From Chitinilyticum litopenaei DSM 21440 (GTDB taxonomy: Bacteria > Pseudomonadota > Gammaproteobacteria > Burkholderiales > Chitinibacteraceae), in the NCBI RefSeq assembly GCF_000428145.1, contig NZ_KE386629.1:1-52750 (forward strand): a stretch of DNA of 52,750 bases, in the 5' to 3' direction. A model generated the notes under the pieces. The model ran no database searches. It had not been told where the DNA came from and worked only from the letters and a program-made list of their open reading frames with translations. Below are positions 30,516 through 39,998 of the stretch, one piece after another. How positions within the stretch are numbered: the first letter of the stretch is position 1; every line of letters starts with the position of its first letter. The position numbers and the translations under genes were made by a program.

Positions 30516-32960
30516 TCATCGCGTGCTCCTCTGTGCTACCCACGCCTGCCCCAGCGCCAGCCCGCCATCGCCGCAGGGCACCAGCTGATTCGTGTAAAAG
30601 CGCAATCCACGCGCCAGCAGCTTCTGCCGCACGCCGCGCAACAGGATCGCGTTGAGGAAACAGCCACCGCCACCGGCCACCGTGCGGATGCCGGTACGTT
30701 CGGCCGCCTCTGCCACCCAGTCGACCAGCGCATCGATCAGCACAGAATGAAACAGCGCCGCGCCGTGCGCTGGGTCACGGCTATCAGCCAGCACCGACAG
30801 TAGCGGCAGCAGATCGAGCACGCCGTCAGTAATGCAGTACAGGCCCGGCTCTGCGGCACACGCGCCATGCCGCGCGGCCAGCCCTTCCAGCTGCATGGCG
30901 GCCTGCGCTTCGATACTCATCACCGGCGCAACACCCAGCAGCCCCGCGGCGGCGTCAAAATAGCGGCCCAGGCTGCTGGTGGCCGGCTGCGGGCGCCTCA
31001 AAAGCTGGTTCAGGAGGCAGGCGGCAGGCTGCGCGGCAAAGCGGCCGGCGATCTCGTCGCCACGCCCAAGTTCCACCAGCACGCTGGCGGCCATCCGCCA
31101 CGGCTCGCGCGCGGCCTTGTCCCCGCCGGGCATGGGCAGGGTGCGCAGATGGCCAAGGCGCTGATAATGGCTGCCGTCGACCAGCAACAGCTCACCGCCC
31201 CAGGCTTTTCCATCGTCTCCCAGGCCCACACCATCGAGCGCCAGCCCCAGCACCGGTTCGTCAAGCTGATGCTCGGCCAGCACCGCGGCAATGTGCGCGT
31301 GATGGTGCTGGACCGCGAGGCACGGAATCTGCCATTGCCCGGCCAGCTGCAGCGCCAGCTGGCTGCTGTAGAAATCGGGGTGTTTGTCGTGCGCGATGCA
31401 TTCCGGTTTTACTTGCAGCAGGTGCAGCAGGTGAGTGCTGGCATCCTGCAGCGCCGTGCAGTTGGCGACGCGGTCGAGGTCGCCGATGTATTGCGACAGA
31501 TAGGCCTGACGTCCTCTGGTCACGCACAGCGTGTTCTTGAAAAAACCACCCAGCGCCAGCACCGGCGGCAAAGCAAGCGCCAGCGGCACCGCTTGTGGGG
31601 TATAGCCACGCGCCCTGCGGATGAATTGGGCTGCATCGTCATACCCGACTCGCAGCACACTATCATCGCAGCGGATCACGATATCGCGGTCGTGCATGAG
31701 GAAGGCATCGGCAATACCGGCCAGCTGCGCCAGCGCTTCCGCGTTGCCGGTCACCAGCGGCTCGCCTCTGGCGTTGGCGCTGGTCATTACCAGCAGCAGG
31801 TCTTGCTGTTCTGCCAACCAGTCCGTGCCCGCAGGGCGGCCGGCGGCCTCATGAAACAGCAGAAAATGAATTGGGGTATAGGGCAGCAATACGCCGATTT
31901 CATTAAGTCCAGGAGCAATACCCTTTAAAAAGCCTTGCGTTCTGTTCTGCGTCACAAAGCGGAGCTTAACTCCTGCCGCTGACTCGTCATACCGGCGAAG
32001 GCCGGTATCCAGAGCGCCGGAGGAATCAGCATTGCAGCTGGATGCCGGCCTTCGCCGGCATGACGGCGATGACCAAGACGCGGCTCCGGGGGCTTTATTC
32101 AGTAATACGATGGGCCTCGCGGCGGATTCGAGCCAGTTTCGTTCGTGTTCATGCACCACCGCAATACCGGCGAGCGAGGCGGTATTCGCCGCCATCACGG
32201 CAAACGGCTTTTCCTCGCGGTGCTTGCGTTCCCGCAGGCGGGCAACCGCGTCCACGTTGCGGGCATCGCAGACCAGATGAAAGCCGCCCAGCCCCTTGAT
32301 GGCGACAATCTGCCCGGCCTGCAACATCGCCAGCGTTTCGGCAATCGCATCGCCGCCGATTTCGCCGCCCTCCCCGTCAAGCAAGCGCAGCGCAGGGCCG
32401 CAATCCGGGCAGGCATTCGGCTCGGCGTGAAAGCGCCGGTGCAGCGGATTGCGGTACTCCATCAGGCACGGCGCGCACTGGGCAAACGCCGCCATGCTGG
32501 TCGAAGCACGGTCATAAGGCAGGTGTCTGACCAGGGTGTAGCGCGGGCCGCAGTCGGTGCAGTTGATAAAGGCGTAGCGGTAGCGACGGTTGGCCGGGTC
32601 GAACAATTCAGACTGGCAGGCCGGGCAGACCGCGGAATCCGCACCGATGCTCGCGCTGACGACGGATGCGGCCGCCGCGTCGCTATCGAGAATTTCAAAC
32701 CCCCAATGTGGCTCGCCCGCCGCCACCATGACCATTTCGCAGGCGTCGATGCGCGCCAGCGGCGGTGCCTCGTGCTGCAAGCGCCGGGCAAAGTCCTGCA
32801 GGCAGGCCGGATCTCCGTCGATTTCCAGCGTCACGCCCTGCCCGTCGTTGCGCACCCAGCCGGCCACGCCCAGCTCGTGCGCCAGGCGATACACGAAAGG
32901 CCGAAAGCCAACGCCCTGCACAATGCCACGAACGGTGAGGCGCAGGCGCTGGCGATCCAT
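30516..32960 (-). CDS. hypF: Carbamoyltransferase HypF, with in-frame repeat insertion
   Basis: Encodes 814 residues from ATG 32960. Domain order: acylphosphatase (RLTVRGIVQGVGFRPFVYRL, residues ~1-90), zinc-finger pairs (CPACQSEL, CTDCGPRYT, CAPCLMEY, CPDCGPAL), YrdC-like domain (~200-390) and the Kae1-like C-terminal domain (LAVQHHHAHIAAVLAEH, GLALDGVGLGDDGKAWGGEL, VAGGGGCFLNAILLRG). It makes the carbamoyl adduct moved to HypE's terminal Cys. In the YrdC part, between RPIVLLNKAPG and GIAPGLNEIGVLLPYTP, about 50 extra residues include RRPASSCNADSSGALDTGLRR, the translation of a palindromic repeat. The rest is intact, so it is probably still active. The start is one base from the hypB stop. 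Confidence 0.95.
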   Translation of the reverse strand: MDRQRLRLTVRGIVQGVGFRPFVYRLAHELGVAGWVRNDGQGVTLEIDGDPACLQDFARRLQHEAPPLARIDACEMVMVAAGEPHWGFEILDSDAAAASVVSASIGADSAVCPACQSELFDPANRRYRYAFINCTDCGPRYTLVRHLPYDRASTSMAAFAQCAPCLMEYRNPLHRRFHAEPNACPDCGPALRLLDGEGGEIGGDAIAETLAMLQAGQIVAIKGLGGFHLVCDARNVDAVARLRERKHREEKPFAVMAANTASLAGIAVVHEHERNWLESAARPIVLLNKAPGAASWSSPSCRRRPASSCNADSSGALDTGLRRYDESAAGVKLRFVTQNRTQGFLKGIAPGLNEIGVLLPYTPIHFLLFHEAAGRPAGTDWLAEQQDLLLVMTSANARGEPLVTGNAEALAQLAGIADAFLMHDRDIVIRCDDSVLRVGYDDAAQFIRRARGYTPQAVPLALALPPVLALGGFFKNTLCVTRGRQAYLSQYIGDLDRVANCTALQDASTHLLHLLQVKPECIAHDKHPDFYSSQLALQLAGQWQIPCLAVQHHHAHIAAVLAEHQLDEPVLGLALDGVGLGDDGKAWGGELLLVDGSHYQRLGHLRTLPMPGGDKAAREPWRMAASVLVELGRGDEIAGRFAAQPAACLLNQLLRRPQPATSSLGRYFDAAAGLLGVAPVMSIEAQAAMQLEGLAARHGACAAEPGLYCITDGVLDLLPLLSVLADSRDPAHGAALFHSVLIDALVDWVAEAAERTGIRTVAGGGGCFLNAILLRGVRQKLLARGLRFYTNQLVPCGDGGLALGQAWVAQRSTR
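31598..31646. repeat. 49-bp GGGTAT ... ATACCC motif inside hypF
   Basis: Exact outer hexamers 49 bp apart within codons for SVLRVGYDDAAQFIRRARGYTP, a conserved HypF segment with no insertion. Inner pairing is partial (GCGCCC/GGGCTG). A second, 50-bp spaced pair is at 31874-31923. Confidence 0.55.
31986..32064. repeat. GTCATRCC-type palindromic repeat inserted in frame in hypF
   Basis: A 79-bp inverted repeat: GTCATACCGGCGAAGGCCGG to CCGGCCTTCGCCGGCATGAC. It is the same family as the repeat at 24285 and the inner parts of the MITEs at 7940 and 25482. Here it is translated as part of HypF without a stop. Confidence 0.85.
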
Positions 32961-32961
32961 C

Positions 32962-33810
32962 TCAGCCCCGCTGTGCTTTGGCACAGCCGGCAGCAAGCCA
33001 GGCCAGCCAGTCGTCAAAACCCTCGCCGCTGCGGGTCGACAGGCGAATCACTTCCAGCCCCGGGCGCACCTGCCGCGCCATGCGGATGGCGGCATCCACA
33101 TCGAAATCCAGATACGGCAGCAGATCGATCTTGCTCAGGATCAGCAGGTCGGCAGCACGGAACATGTCGGGGTATTTCAGCGGCTTGTCCTCGCCTTCGG
33201 TCACCGACAGGATGGCGACCTTGTGCGCCTCGCCCAGATCAAACGCCGCCGGGCAGACCAGATTTCCGACGTTTTCGATCAGCAGCAGGCTGTTGTCCTG
33301 CAGCGCATTCTCGGCCCGCAGCGTTGCCAGGGCACCGGCGACCATGTGCGCGTCCAGATGGCAGCCCTTGCCGGTATTGATCTGCACCGCCGGCGCGCCG
33401 GTGGCGCGGATGCGCTCGGCGTCGTTCGCCGTTTGCTGGTCGCCCTCGACCACCGCCACCGGTGTTTGCCGCGCCCAGCGCTGGATGGTTTCGACCAGCA
33501 GCGTGGTCTTGCCCGAGCCGGGGCTGGACACCAGATTCAGCGCGAAAATACCCTGCTGCGCCAGTTGCCGGCGGTTGGCCTCGGCGAGTGCGTCGTTGCT
33601 GGCGAGGATGTCGTGCTCCAGCCGGATGGTGCGTTCCGGGTCGACTTCGGGCGCATGCGCCGCGCCCAGCGGCGCTGCTTCAGCTGCGTGCGCCGCGCCC
33701 TGCTCCAGCCGCCGGTAGGCGCCCAGCGGCCCGCTGGCGTGGCGTTTCCTGACCGGCGCGATGCCGTTGATCGTCGTTTCACCGTGACCGCAACCGCAAG
33801 TGGTGCACAT
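32962..33810 (-). CDS. hypB: Hydrogenase nickel-insertion GTPase HypB
   Basis: Encodes 282 residues; I chose ATG 33810 because it gives MCTTCGCGHGE, the N-terminal CxxCGC high-affinity nickel site. A short linker with a few His follows, without the long His-rich stretch of nickel-storing HypB. The G domain starts near residue 90: Walker A LVSSPGSGKTTLLVETI, VEGDQQT, KGCHLDAHMV with the Cys-His of the second metal site, IENVGNLVCPAAFDLGE and the G4-like LSKIDLLPYLDFD. It delivers nickel with HypA after GTP hydrolysis. A 49-bp palindrome separates it from hypA. Confidence 0.96.
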   Translation of the reverse strand: MCTTCGCGHGETTINGIAPVRKRHASGPLGAYRRLEQGAAHAAEAAPLGAAHAPEVDPERTIRLEHDILASNDALAEANRRQLAQQGIFALNLVSSPGSGKTTLLVETIQRWARQTPVAVVEGDQQTANDAERIRATGAPAVQINTGKGCHLDAHMVAGALATLRAENALQDNSLLLIENVGNLVCPAAFDLGEAHKVAILSVTEGEDKPLKYPDMFRAADLLILSKIDLLPYLDFDVDAAIRMARQVRPGLEVIRLSTRSGEGFDDWLAWLAAGCAKAQRG

Positions 33811-33841
33811 GCCCAGCTCCCTCTTCCCGCCCATTAGCCAT

Positions 33842-33890
33842 GGGTATAAGGCCACAACCATTTATGGAAAATGGCCACAGCCATATACCC
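33842..33890. repeat. 49-bp palindrome between hypA and hypB
   Basis: Exact GGGTAT and ATACCC ends. Arms are TGGGTATAAGGCCACAACCA and TGGCCACAGCCATATACCCA with a short central AT-rich loop. In the hyp transcript it would form a hairpin just before the hypB ribosome site. Confidence 0.85.
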
Positions 33891-33896
33891 ACCAGA

Positions 33897-34238
33897 TCAA
33901 CTCACCGCAATATCCAGCACCCGCATTTCCTCGCCGCCCGTCACGCGCAAATCGAAGCCGCCGCACAGCGGGCAGGGAAAACCGATGCGTTCCAGCGCCA
34001 CATCCTGCGCGCAATCCTTGCAGAAGGCCTGGCCCGGCGTGCGCTCCACCAGAAATTCGGCGCCTTCCAGCAGTGTCTGCCGGGCCGCCAGTTCGCAGCA
34101 GAATTGCAGCGTGTCCGGATCGACATGCGCGAAGGCGCCCACGGCGAGCCGCACGCGGCTGACCCTTTTTGCCGCAGCATGGCGGGCGGCGTCTTCGGCG
34201 ATGCGGATCACGTTTTCGGCAAGGCTCAGTTCATGCAT
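33897..34238 (-). CDS. hypA: Hydrogenase nickel metallochaperone HypA
   Basis: Encodes 113 residues starting MHELSLAENVIRIAED; the N-terminal Met-His-Glu holds the nickel-binding His2. The C-terminal zinc site has two CxxC pairs (FCKDC and CPLCGG). The family length is normal. It works with HypB to insert nickel into the hydrogenase large subunit. First gene of the hyp operon; the promoter should lie in the ~370 bases upstream. Confidence 0.96.
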   Translation of the reverse strand: MHELSLAENVIRIAEDAARHAAAKRVSRVRLAVGAFAHVDPDTLQFCCELAARQTLLEGAEFLVERTPGQAFCKDCAQDVALERIGFPCPLCGGFDLRVTGGEEMRVLDIAVS

Positions 34239-34608
34239 GACGGGTTTCCTGCTGCGCGACCATGGCGCTTATCAACACGCTAGCACCATTTATGCGGCTT
34301 GCGCTTGAGGCAAATCAGCTCCTGATTGCCGCGCTTGCCCGACTGGCCGGAATAAGGCCCTCTGGCAGTGCCAGCCTGGCCAAAGCCGCTACGCTTGCCC
34401 GGCCTGTCGGCTGATCGAGCGCCGTGCGTATGGCGGTCCTGCTGGAAGCTCGGTTTTCAGTGCAGAACCTGCTATTGATCCGGCTCTCAGAAGTTTGAAC
34501 TTTCGTAGGAGCGAGCTTGCTCGCGAGGCCTTGCTGATCGCGAGCAAGCTCGCTCCTACGACTGAAAACAGCAAAGGGCCGGATCGATAATCAACGCGCC
34601 CGATCGGC
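34239..34608. other. Intergenic region upstream of hypA
   Basis: No gene seen. It contains a perfect REP-type palindrome at 34503-34561 and must hold the hypA promoter, which I could not pinpoint. The DUF3999 gene ends at its far side, on the same strand. Confidence 0.5.
34503..34561. repeat. REP-type palindrome (TAGGAGCGAGCTTGCTCGCG)
   Basis: A 59-bp near-perfect inverted repeat with 24-bp arms TCGTAGGAGCGAGCTTGCTC... and an 11-base loop. This sequence type is abundant in Pseudomonas-like genomes. A second copy lies inside recC at 41661-41724. Confidence 0.9.
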
Positions 34609-35952
34609 TCAAGCCTGATCAGCGCCATCATTCCCGGCCGCAGGCTCGCGCAGCAGTTTCCAGGCCATGACGGCCAGCAGCAGCACCGCCAGAACCAGAC
34701 TGGCCCACAGCCCGGCCTTGCGCCAGCGCGCATTGTCCGCTTCGGCACTGGCGGCCGAGGGCCGGTTGGCCGTCAGCATGGGGGCGGCGAGCGTGGCCGA
34801 AGCAATGGCGATCTGCTGGCCATCGAGCAGCTCGTCCAGCGTCAGCGGGGCAGCGCCTGCGTGCTCCCGGCCATAGGCCAGCACAAAGGGCGGCTTGCCG
34901 CGTGCGATAAAGGTCAGCTGCCCGGCCGGCCAGGCCGCGCGCAGCTCCGGCATACCCTGCCCCAGCCCCCCCTGGCGCGTATCGACCAGCAGACGCCAGT
35001 AACGCCAGGGCGCACCACCGACATCCTCCAGCGCCACGGAGGCCACGCCGAGCTGACTGAGCCTGCCCTGCGCAACCGGCTGCCAGGGCTGCTGGGCCAT
35101 GGCGCGCCCCTGCCAGCGTGCGTTCACCACGGTATTGGCTTGCGGCAGGCGGATTTCCAGCCGCTCGACCGGCGCGCGCAGGCCGAGGTCAAAGAGGTAT
35201 TCGCCGGCGTGCTCTCCAGGCGTGGCGCGCTGCCAGGCGCTCCAGCGCAGCACCGCAGCCGCCGCTGCGCGCTCATGCCAGACCAGCTCGGCCCCGTGCA
35301 GCTGCAGCGGCTTGTCCAGCCAGTCCAGCCGCAGGTAACGGGCCCGCTGGCCGGCCAGATCGATGCTAGTCTGGCCGGGGCCGCCTGCCAGCTTCAGCAG
35401 CTCCTGCTGACCGCCGGTGCGCCAGTTCTGCAGATCGTCGCTGAGCAGCCAGTGCACGCGGCCACGGTAAGTGGCCTCTGCCAGCTGCAGGCGCAGCGCC
35501 TGCCAGTCGCCCTCCGGCAGCTGGCTGGCATCAAGCAGCAGGCCCACCGGGGTATCCGGCACCGTGCGCTGCAGCTGCAGGCGCCCGTCGGCATCCTGGC
35601 TGACCTGCTCGGTGGCCAGCGCCGGCACGGCGAAAAATGCCAGAGATTGCCGGTGTTCGCGCACAGCGGGCCGGGCATACAGCGGGGAATACGCCACGGG
35701 AACCGGCTCGCCATCCGCATTGAAAACGCGCAGGTCACGCAGGCCGTCATGCCGGCTGGCGGCATAAACGCTGGCCGGCACATCGAAACGGTAGGCAGGC
35801 GCCTGGCCGTGCAGCACGATGGGCTGGCGCACGGCGTAATGAGCGGGCGTTTCCCGGTCCTGGCTAGACGACTGGGCCGAAGCCGCCAGCACAAGCAGGA
35901 CAGCGCCGCAGGCCAGCAGCTGCTGCCCTCTGGCGAGCACGCATTCATGCAT
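34609..35952 (-). CDS. DUF3999 membrane-anchored protein
   Basis: Encodes 447 residues. A signal peptide-like start (LLACGAVLLVLAASAQS) is followed by a large periplasmic beta-rich part with YRFDVPASVYAASRHDGLRDLRVFNADGEPVPVAY, typical of DUF3999. One membrane helix lies near the C terminus (WASLVLAVLLLAVMAWKLL). The start overlaps the stop of the DUF2339 gene by 8 bases, and this DUF2339-DUF3999 pairing is recurrent in proteobacteria, so the two probably work as one membrane system. Their biochemical function is unknown. Carbohydrate-binding-like architecture of the periplasmic part is possible but not shown. Confidence 0.88.
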   Translation of the reverse strand: MHECVLARGQQLLACGAVLLVLAASAQSSSQDRETPAHYAVRQPIVLHGQAPAYRFDVPASVYAASRHDGLRDLRVFNADGEPVPVAYSPLYARPAVREHRQSLAFFAVPALATEQVSQDADGRLQLQRTVPDTPVGLLLDASQLPEGDWQALRLQLAEATYRGRVHWLLSDDLQNWRTGGQQELLKLAGGPGQTSIDLAGQRARYLRLDWLDKPLQLHGAELVWHERAAAAAVLRWSAWQRATPGEHAGEYLFDLGLRAPVERLEIRLPQANTVVNARWQGRAMAQQPWQPVAQGRLSQLGVASVALEDVGGAPWRYWRLLVDTRQGGLGQGMPELRAAWPAGQLTFIARGKPPFVLAYGREHAGAAPLTLDELLDGQQIAIASATLAAPMLTANRPSAASAEADNARWRKAGLWASLVLAVLLLAVMAWKLLREPAAGNDGADQA

Positions 35953-38900
35953 GATCTTGTTCCCTGCCTTCCCTGGCCCGGCTGGCTGGCGGCAGCGGCG
36001 CCAGATAGCCGATCAGCAGCAGCAGCACGCCCACGCCGATAAAGCTGACGATGCGGGCAATGCCGGTGACCTGCGAGAGATCCAGCACGAACAGCTTGCC
36101 GACCACCAGCACCAGCAATGCCGCACCGGCACTCCAGATCGCGCGGTCGCTGCGCCGGGTCGCCAGCACCATCAGCAGCAGTGCCAGCACCGTCCAGAAC
36201 AGCGACAGCGCGGTCTGCACCACCATGGATTGCATCAGCTCACGCCAGACATAGGGCACGCCCGTCCAGTGATGGACGGTACGCAGCAGCACGGCGTTGA
36301 GCCAGACAAAACCGCTCAGCCCGAAGAAGGCACGCAGCGCCGTCGCCGACAGCAGCGCTGCGCCGCGCTGGCGCGCCATCAGCCAGAACCAGACCCCCAG
36401 CAGCACCAGAATCATGGCCTGCAGCAGATCGAGCGGATTGAGGAGCGGCACGACCGCCATACGCCCGCCGGAATCCGCAACATGGGCATGGAAGCTCCAC
36501 AACCAGAGCAGCAGCAGCAGGCCGCCGGCGACCGGCAGCAGGCGCGATTCGCGTTCGCGCCAGGCCAGCCACAGGCCAAGCCCGGCCGCGCCCAGCCAGA
36601 GCAGGACAAAGAGTTGCTGCAAACCGGTCGAGCGGAAAATGCCAAGCAGCGAGTATTCCACCTGCCAGCCCGCATGCGACGCCCGCAACAGTGCGGCATT
36701 CAGCAGCAGGAAAAGCGCCAGGCAGCCGCCATGCAGCAGCCAGCCGGGCAAGCCCGCCGGCTCGGTCAGCCCCGGCTGCGCGGCGTGGGTGCGATCCTGT
36801 CGCCACCAGCCGTACACCGCGCCAATGGCAGCCAGCTGCGCCAGCTCCAGCAGATTGAAAAAGGGGATGTAAGCGAGCGCAAGCACCTGCCCGTCGCTGA
36901 GGTTTGCCAGCAGCGCCCAGACGCTCATCAGCGCCAGCAAGGCAGCAAAGAGCTGCTGCACCACCTGGCGCGCCGCCTCGCTGCGCAAGCGACCCGGCAG
37001 CACCAGCACGACGCCGGACCAGAACAGCACGAGCACAGCCTGCACCTTCAGCGAGCCCAGCAGCGTGGCCAGACCGTAGTCCATGCCGTTCCAGTGATGG
37101 AAAAGGCGCAGGATGTCGCTGCTCAGCCAGGGCAAAAGGCTGGCGCACAGCAGCCAGGCCGGCAGTTGCGCCGGCACGCGCCAGAGTTGTTCACGGGCAA
37201 GCAGGCGCAGCCAGACCAGTACGGACAGCAGCGTCAGCCCGACGGCCACATCCAGCGGATTGAGCAAGGGCAGATAGGCCAGCGGCGCCGGATCGCCATT
37301 GCTGGCAAGCGCAAACACAAACCACAGCGCTTGCGCCAGCAGCAAGGGCAAGGGGGCGATCAGCAGATAGGCAGTGCGGTGCAGCTGCACCGGCCAGGTC
37401 CATTTCGGCATCAGCAACGATACAAGCAGCAGTATCAGGCCACAGGCCAACGGGATGGCAACATACAGCCATATACCCTCAGGGATGAGCTGCTGCAACT
37501 GCCAGGCGGTTTCGCGCGCCAGCAAGGCGCTCAGACTCCAGACCAGCAGCAGGTGCAGCACGGCGCCCCCCGGCAAGCCCTCCTCGTGGCGCTTCAATAC
37601 CAGCCAGCCGGCGGCATACGCCAGTGGCAGCACCAGCCAGCCCCAGTTCGCCAGCGGATGCGCAGGCACCGCCAGCAGATACAGGCTCCATGCCGCCAGC
37701 ACCACCGGCAGGGCCAGCACCGGCCAGCGCAGGTCTGGCCAGACAAGCCGCTGGGCGAGCACGCCGGCCAGCACCAGGCTCAGCGTGGTAAACAGCAGGT
37801 ACAGCGAAGACAGGTTTGCGGCTGCGGCCAGGCGCTGCATTTCGCTCAGCCCGGCGACAAACCACCAGATGCCGCCGAGCGCGGCAAAAACGATGGCCAG
37901 CGCGCGGCAGGCCGGGAGCCACTCTCTTGCGGCTGCGCCTTGCAGCAGGAAGGCCGTGGTCAGTGCCGACAGCGCCAGCAGCAGCGAGGCCATGCAGGTG
38001 CCATTGAAGACCGGCATGGCAGCAGCGGCGGCCGGGCTCCAGTGCAGCAACACGGCGCCTGCCGCCAGCACCTGCAGCAGCAGCGCAAAACCGAGCGCCA
38101 GCATGCGCTGCTGGCGCAGGCTGATCCAGACGATGGCTGCGCCCTCGACCGCCCACATCGCCGCCGTGGTCTGGCCATCAAAGGCCAGCGGAATCGCCAG
38201 CGTCGCAAAAATCACGCCCAGCGCGAGGAAGGATTCCGCGAGCAGATGCAGGCGCTGCGGATAGGCGCGCTTGAGCCAGAAGGTCAGACCGAGATACAGC
38301 GCGCCTAGTGCAACCGCGCCCCAGGCCAGCCCGAAGGGCACGCCCTGCAGCAGCTTCGCCAGCAGGCCGAAACCCAGCAGCGGCGTGCCGAACACCAGCG
38401 TGCCATCGACATAATGGCGTACCTGCAGCTCGCGGTGCAGCGCATACAGGATGGCGATCACCAGATAGAAGGCGAAGAACAGTACGAGGAAAGGCAGGGT
38501 CGATGCGCGCAGCGCCGGCTCGTAGCGCAGCACGCCCCACAGCGTCGCCACGCCAAAGGTGAAGGCAAAGCCCAGCACATTGAGCGAGCGCCAGGATTTG
38601 AACCAGGCCATGCCGAAAATGCCGGCGTTGAGCAGCGCATAATAACTGAACAGCATCACATGATTGCCGCCGCCGGTACTGGTCAGCAAGGGCGCCAGAA
38701 AACCGCCGGTAATGCCCATCACGGCCAGCGAGCGCGCATCCTGGCGTATGGCCAGCAGGGCCGACAGCACGGCGAGCACCACCAGAAACACCAGCACGAC
38801 ACCGGCCGGCAGCAGGTTGAAGAGCTTCAGCGTGACAAAGGCGGTGATGTAGAGCATGCCCACCCCGCCGCCCTGCAGGATCAGCCCGTAGCCGCGCCGC

Positions 38901-39733
38901 TTCTCGCGCAGGCGCCAGCCGGTAAAGAGCAGAGCGCAGGCGCCCAGCGCCACCCCGGCCAGCCGCAACTCGATCGGCAGCAGGTTGCTGTCGGCCGCGT
39001 ACTTGAGCAGGAAGGCCACGCCAAAAAAGAGGATGAGGATGCCGACGCGCACCACGGTATTGCCGCCCAGCAGCCAGTTGCGCGCGGCATGCCAGGCTTT
39101 CTGGAACAGATCGGGCTCGGCAGGCCGGCGTGTGCGTGCCACCGCCGGCCGGCGCTGTGCAACCGATGCAGGGCTGGCTTGCGCAGGCGGCAAGTCCGTC
39201 TCAGGCAACTTGCTTGCGCTGCCGGCGAGCGACGCGGCTTCCGCTACAGGCTGAGCGCGGGAGACCAGCGGCGCACTGCCTGCCTCTTCCTGCGCAGAGA
39301 GGGCTGGCTCTGGCAGCGGCGTGGCCGGCTCGGCAGCACTGTCGAGGGGCAGTGGCTGCAGTGGCGGTAGCGCCACGACCTCATCCTGCACGGGCTCGCT
39401 CACTGCGGGCAAGGGCTCGCTGAAGCGCAGTTCCGCCGCGGAGGATGCCGGCGCGGGTCGCTCTGCCAGCTGCTGGCGCAATTCGGCCATTTCGCGTTCC
39501 AGCTGCGCCACGCGCAGCGCCAGCGCATCAAAGCGGGTCAGGCCAGCACCTGATGGCGCCACCTCGGGCGTAGAGGCTGCGCGTGCAGGTCGGGCCGGCT
39601 TTTCTTCGGCAGGCGCCGGCCACAAGAAATAAGCCAGCAGGCCCGCCAGTATCGCAACAAGCAGCCCCGTCTCGGGACCGGCCACGAGCGCCGCCACCAC
39701 AAACACGCCAAACGCCAGAAGCCAGATCCGCAT
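35945..39733 (-). CDS. DUF2339 large polytopic membrane protein
   Basis: Encodes 1262 residues from ATG 39733 (MRIWLLAFGVFVVAALVAGP). Two N-terminal helices are followed by a short coiled coil (DALALRVAQLEREMAELRQQL) and a Pro/Ala-rich low-complexity stretch to ~210. More than 25 membrane helices follow. The conserved DUF2339 core includes WLLGGNTVVRVGILILFFGVAFLLKYAAD and LQGGGVGMLYITAFV, repeated Trp/Leu-rich helices and the end ILVLVVGKLFVLDLSQVTGIARIVSFIGVG. First gene of a two-gene operon with DUF3999. Function unknown; it is probably an inner-membrane transporter or envelope protein. A copy of the 49-bp motif is embedded at 37430-37478. Confidence 0.9.
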   Translation of the reverse strand: MRIWLLAFGVFVVAALVAGPETGLLVAILAGLLAYFLWPAPAEEKPARPARAASTPEVAPSGAGLTRFDALALRVAQLEREMAELRQQLAERPAPASSAAELRFSEPLPAVSEPVQDEVVALPPLQPLPLDSAAEPATPLPEPALSAQEEAGSAPLVSRAQPVAEAASLAGSASKLPETDLPPAQASPASVAQRRPAVARTRRPAEPDLFQKAWHAARNWLLGGNTVVRVGILILFFGVAFLLKYAADSNLLPIELRLAGVALGACALLFTGWRLREKRRGYGLILQGGGVGMLYITAFVTLKLFNLLPAGVVLVFLVVLAVLSALLAIRQDARSLAVMGITGGFLAPLLTSTGGGNHVMLFSYYALLNAGIFGMAWFKSWRSLNVLGFAFTFGVATLWGVLRYEPALRASTLPFLVLFFAFYLVIAILYALHRELQVRHYVDGTLVFGTPLLGFGLLAKLLQGVPFGLAWGAVALGALYLGLTFWLKRAYPQRLHLLAESFLALGVIFATLAIPLAFDGQTTAAMWAVEGAAIVWISLRQQRMLALGFALLLQVLAAGAVLLHWSPAAAAAMPVFNGTCMASLLLALSALTTAFLLQGAAAREWLPACRALAIVFAALGGIWWFVAGLSEMQRLAAAANLSSLYLLFTTLSLVLAGVLAQRLVWPDLRWPVLALPVVLAAWSLYLLAVPAHPLANWGWLVLPLAYAAGWLVLKRHEEGLPGGAVLHLLLVWSLSALLARETAWQLQQLIPEGIWLYVAIPLACGLILLLVSLLMPKWTWPVQLHRTAYLLIAPLPLLLAQALWFVFALASNGDPAPLAYLPLLNPLDVAVGLTLLSVLVWLRLLAREQLWRVPAQLPAWLLCASLLPWLSSDILRLFHHWNGMDYGLATLLGSLKVQAVLVLFWSGVVLVLPGRLRSEAARQVVQQLFAALLALMSVWALLANLSDGQVLALAYIPFFNLLELAQLAAIGAVYGWWRQDRTHAAQPGLTEPAGLPGWLLHGGCLALFLLLNAALLRASHAGWQVEYSLLGIFRSTGLQQLFVLLWLGAAGLGLWLAWRERESRLLPVAGGLLLLLWLWSFHAHVADSGGRMAVVPLLNPLDLLQAMILVLLGVWFWLMARQRGAALLSATALRAFFGLSGFVWLNAVLLRTVHHWTGVPYVWRELMQSMVVQTALSLFWTVLALLLMVLATRRSDRAIWSAGAALLVLVVGKLFVLDLSQVTGIARIVSFIGVGVLLLLIGYLAPLPPASRAREGREQDHA
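37430..37478. repeat. 49-bp motif inside the DUF2339 gene (CAGTAT ... ATACCC)
   Basis: On the minus strand it starts GGGTATATGGCTGTATG and ends GCCTGATACTG, encoding part of EGIWLYVAIPLACGLILLL. One end matches perfectly; the other carries the same CAGTAT variant as the hypE copy. Confidence 0.45.
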
Positions 39734-39998
39734 GGATGCCTCCCGCAAAATGAATGGGCAGAGTGTAGCGCGTTTACCGTAAACGGAAATCCCGGAGCAG
39801 GATTTTGTAAGAATTTGCACCAAAATGGACGCCAGAGCGCAAAGGCTGACCGGTTTCAGATTGCGCCGGCTAGTGGCATGGCTTTTGCCGGAAAAGGCTT
39901 TGCAAGACGCCCGACATGAAACCTCTTATCGGCTGGCAGCAAAACCTCTCTAACAAGCTGCGGCACGTTCGCTCGCAGCCAATCAGGGGGCTGAGGTC
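39734..39998. other. Intergenic, promoter region of the DUF2339 gene
   Basis: 265 bases with no gene recognised. It includes AT-rich DNA near 39775-39825 that could hold the DUF2339 promoter. Confidence 0.4.

Noticed and set aside
31874..31923. Second GGGTAT ... ATACCC pair in hypF
   Set aside because: The span is 50 bp, one more than the family, and the codons are those of the conserved GIAPGLNEIGVLLPYTP motif. Kept out of the main count.
35951..38308. Long Gln/His/Arg-rich plus-strand frame opposite DUF2339
   Set aside because: Typical antisense shadow of Leu/Ala-rich membrane helices.
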